From positions 1 through 7,501 of the forward strand of contig CAYZUC010000123.1 of the NCBI GenBank assembly GCA_964481705.1: a stretch of 7,501 nucleotides of DNA. The letters are read 5' to 3'. Below, piece by piece: positions 6,629 through 7,501 of the stretch (position 1 is the first letter of the stretch; each line of letters opens with the position of its first letter). Source of the DNA: CAYZUC01 sp964481705. GTDB lineage: Bacteria > Bacillota > Clostridia > Lachnospirales > Lachnospiraceae. Under the pieces are notes generated by a model that did no database searches, was not told the DNA's origin, and saw only the letters and a list, made by a program, of their open reading frames with translations. The position numbers and the translations under genes were made by a program.

Positions 6629-7501
6629 GAGCGATAGGAATTGTTTTGGCAGGTGGTAACAACCATCGTATGAAAGAATTATCACAAAAGAGAGCGATTG
6701 CTGCCATGCCGGTAGCCGGTAGTTATCGAAGCATTGATTTTGCACTCAGTAACATGACAAATTCCCATATTCAGAGAGTGGCGGTTTTTACACAGTATAA
6801 TGCCCGAAGTCTGAATGAGCATTTAAGCTCTTCCAAGTGGTGGGACTTTGGCCGCAAACAGGGTGGCTTGTATGTATTTACACCGACCGTTACCTCTGAA
6901 AATAGTTATTGGTATCGCGGAACGGCAGATGCGATTTATCAGAATCTCACATTTTTAAAGAACAGTCATGAGCCTTATGTCATTATAGCATCCGGTGACG
7001 GTGTCTATAAAATGGATTATAATAAGGTACTGGAGTACCACATCGAAAAGAAGGCAGATATTACGGTGGTATGTAAGGAGCTTCCGCCAACTGAGGATGT
7101 GGAGCGATTCGGAATCATACGTATGAATGAAGAATCCCGTATCGAGGAATTTGAAGAGAAGCCGGTGGTGGCAAAGACGAATACCGTTTCCTGCGGAGTC
7201 TATGTCATAAGAAGGCGCCAGCTGATCGAGTTGATTGAGAAATGTGCAGAGGAGGACAGACACGATTTTGTACGTGATGTACTCATCCGATATAAGAATC
7301 TAAAACGGATTTATGGGTATAAAACCAAGGATTATTGGAGAAATATCGCCACAGTTGACGATTATTTTAAAACAAATATGGACTTCCTAAAGCCGGAAGT
7401 ACGGGATTATTTCTTTAATCAGTACCCGGATGTGTATTCTAAGGTTGACGATTTGCCTCCGGCAAAATATAATATAGGTGCAAACATCAAAAACAGTTTG
7501 A
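6625..7501 (+). CDS. glgD: GlgD, non-catalytic glucose-1-phosphate adenylyltransferase subunit (3' end off window)
   Basis: A GlgC paralogue typical of Firmicutes that pairs with GlgC and alters its activity. 292 codons are visible, and the reading frame is open to the window edge; the family is about 370 aa, so roughly the last 80 residues (the rest of the beta-helix domain) are missing. It starts at the ATG in the ATGA overlap with glgC, with AGGTG 7 bases upstream. The fold is clearly shared: LAGG (8-11), WYRGTADAIYQN (96-107), SGDGVYKMDY (123-132), EEKP (177-180). Key residues have changed. The GGQGSRLG loop is GGNNHRMK, the Lys of AKP is lost (IAAMPV), and the metal-ligand Asp of WKDVGT is Asn240 in WRNIAT. 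These support a regulatory rather than catalytic role, in line with what is known for the family. Confidence 0.95.
   Translation, partial: MRAIGIVLAGGNNHRMKELSQKRAIAAMPVAGSYRSIDFALSNMTNSHIQRVAVFTQYNARSLNEHLSSSKWWDFGRKQGGLYVFTPTVTSENSYWYRGTADAIYQNLTFLKNSHEPYVIIASGDGVYKMDYNKVLEYHIEKKADITVVCKELPPTEDVERFGIIRMNEESRIEEFEEKPVVAKTNTVSCGVYVIRRRQLIELIEKCAEEDRHDFVRDVLIRYKNLKRIYGYKTKDYWRNIATVDDYFKTNMDFLKPEVRDYFFNQYPDVYSKVDDLPPAKYNIGANIKNSL

Noticed and set aside
5942..7263. Minus-strand reading frames opposite glgC and glgD
   Set aside because: They lie wholly inside recognised genes on the other strand and show no family features.

Overview
The window looks like chromosomal housekeeping DNA from a low-to-moderate GC Gram-positive of the class Clostridia, most likely Lachnospiraceae. 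The evidence is the paired glgC-glgD genes (GlgD is essentially a Firmicutes protein), a DnaD-type primosome protein next to a zinc-finger DnaC/DnaI-like ATPase, the long divergent form of PRPP synthetase, and purine-rich ribosome binding sites with TATAAT-type promoters. The lineage is inferred from gene content, not from a marker gene.

Layout. Positions 1-171 are non-coding: a 35-bp tandem repeat cut by the left edge, a small palindrome with a GTCCCC loop, and a strong hairpin terminator. A minus-strand operon follows (3489 down to 172): a DnaD-domain replication protein, a DnaC/DnaI-like helicase-loader ATPase, and prs. The first two are separated by 45 bp and the last two by 18 bp. The operon has its own extended -10 promoter at about 3522-3530. 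A 10-base run of N lies inside the DnaD-domain gene.

Upstream of that operon is a roughly 200-bp intergenic stretch. It holds two blocks of end-to-end 9-mers that match or nearly match the DnaA box (three at 3597-3623, two at 3692-3709). An inverted repeat there looks like the murC terminator and shares sequence with one box. murC is also on the minus strand (5089 down to 3710).

From 5090 to 5350 lies a divergent, AT-rich promoter region. A murC promoter fires leftward and a good sigma-A promoter fires rightward into glgC. glgC and glgD overlap by 4 bp (ATGA) and are transcribed to the right; glgD runs off the right edge.

How the parts work together: the minus-strand operon joins primosome assembly (DnaD-like and DnaC-like) with PRPP supply for nucleotide synthesis. 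murC provides a cytoplasmic step of peptidoglycan precursor synthesis. glgC and glgD make ADP-glucose for glycogen, with GlgD showing loss of residues used in catalysis, as expected for a regulatory partner. I found no unmistakably new gene system. The most interesting signal is the DnaA-box array between murC and the primosome operon.
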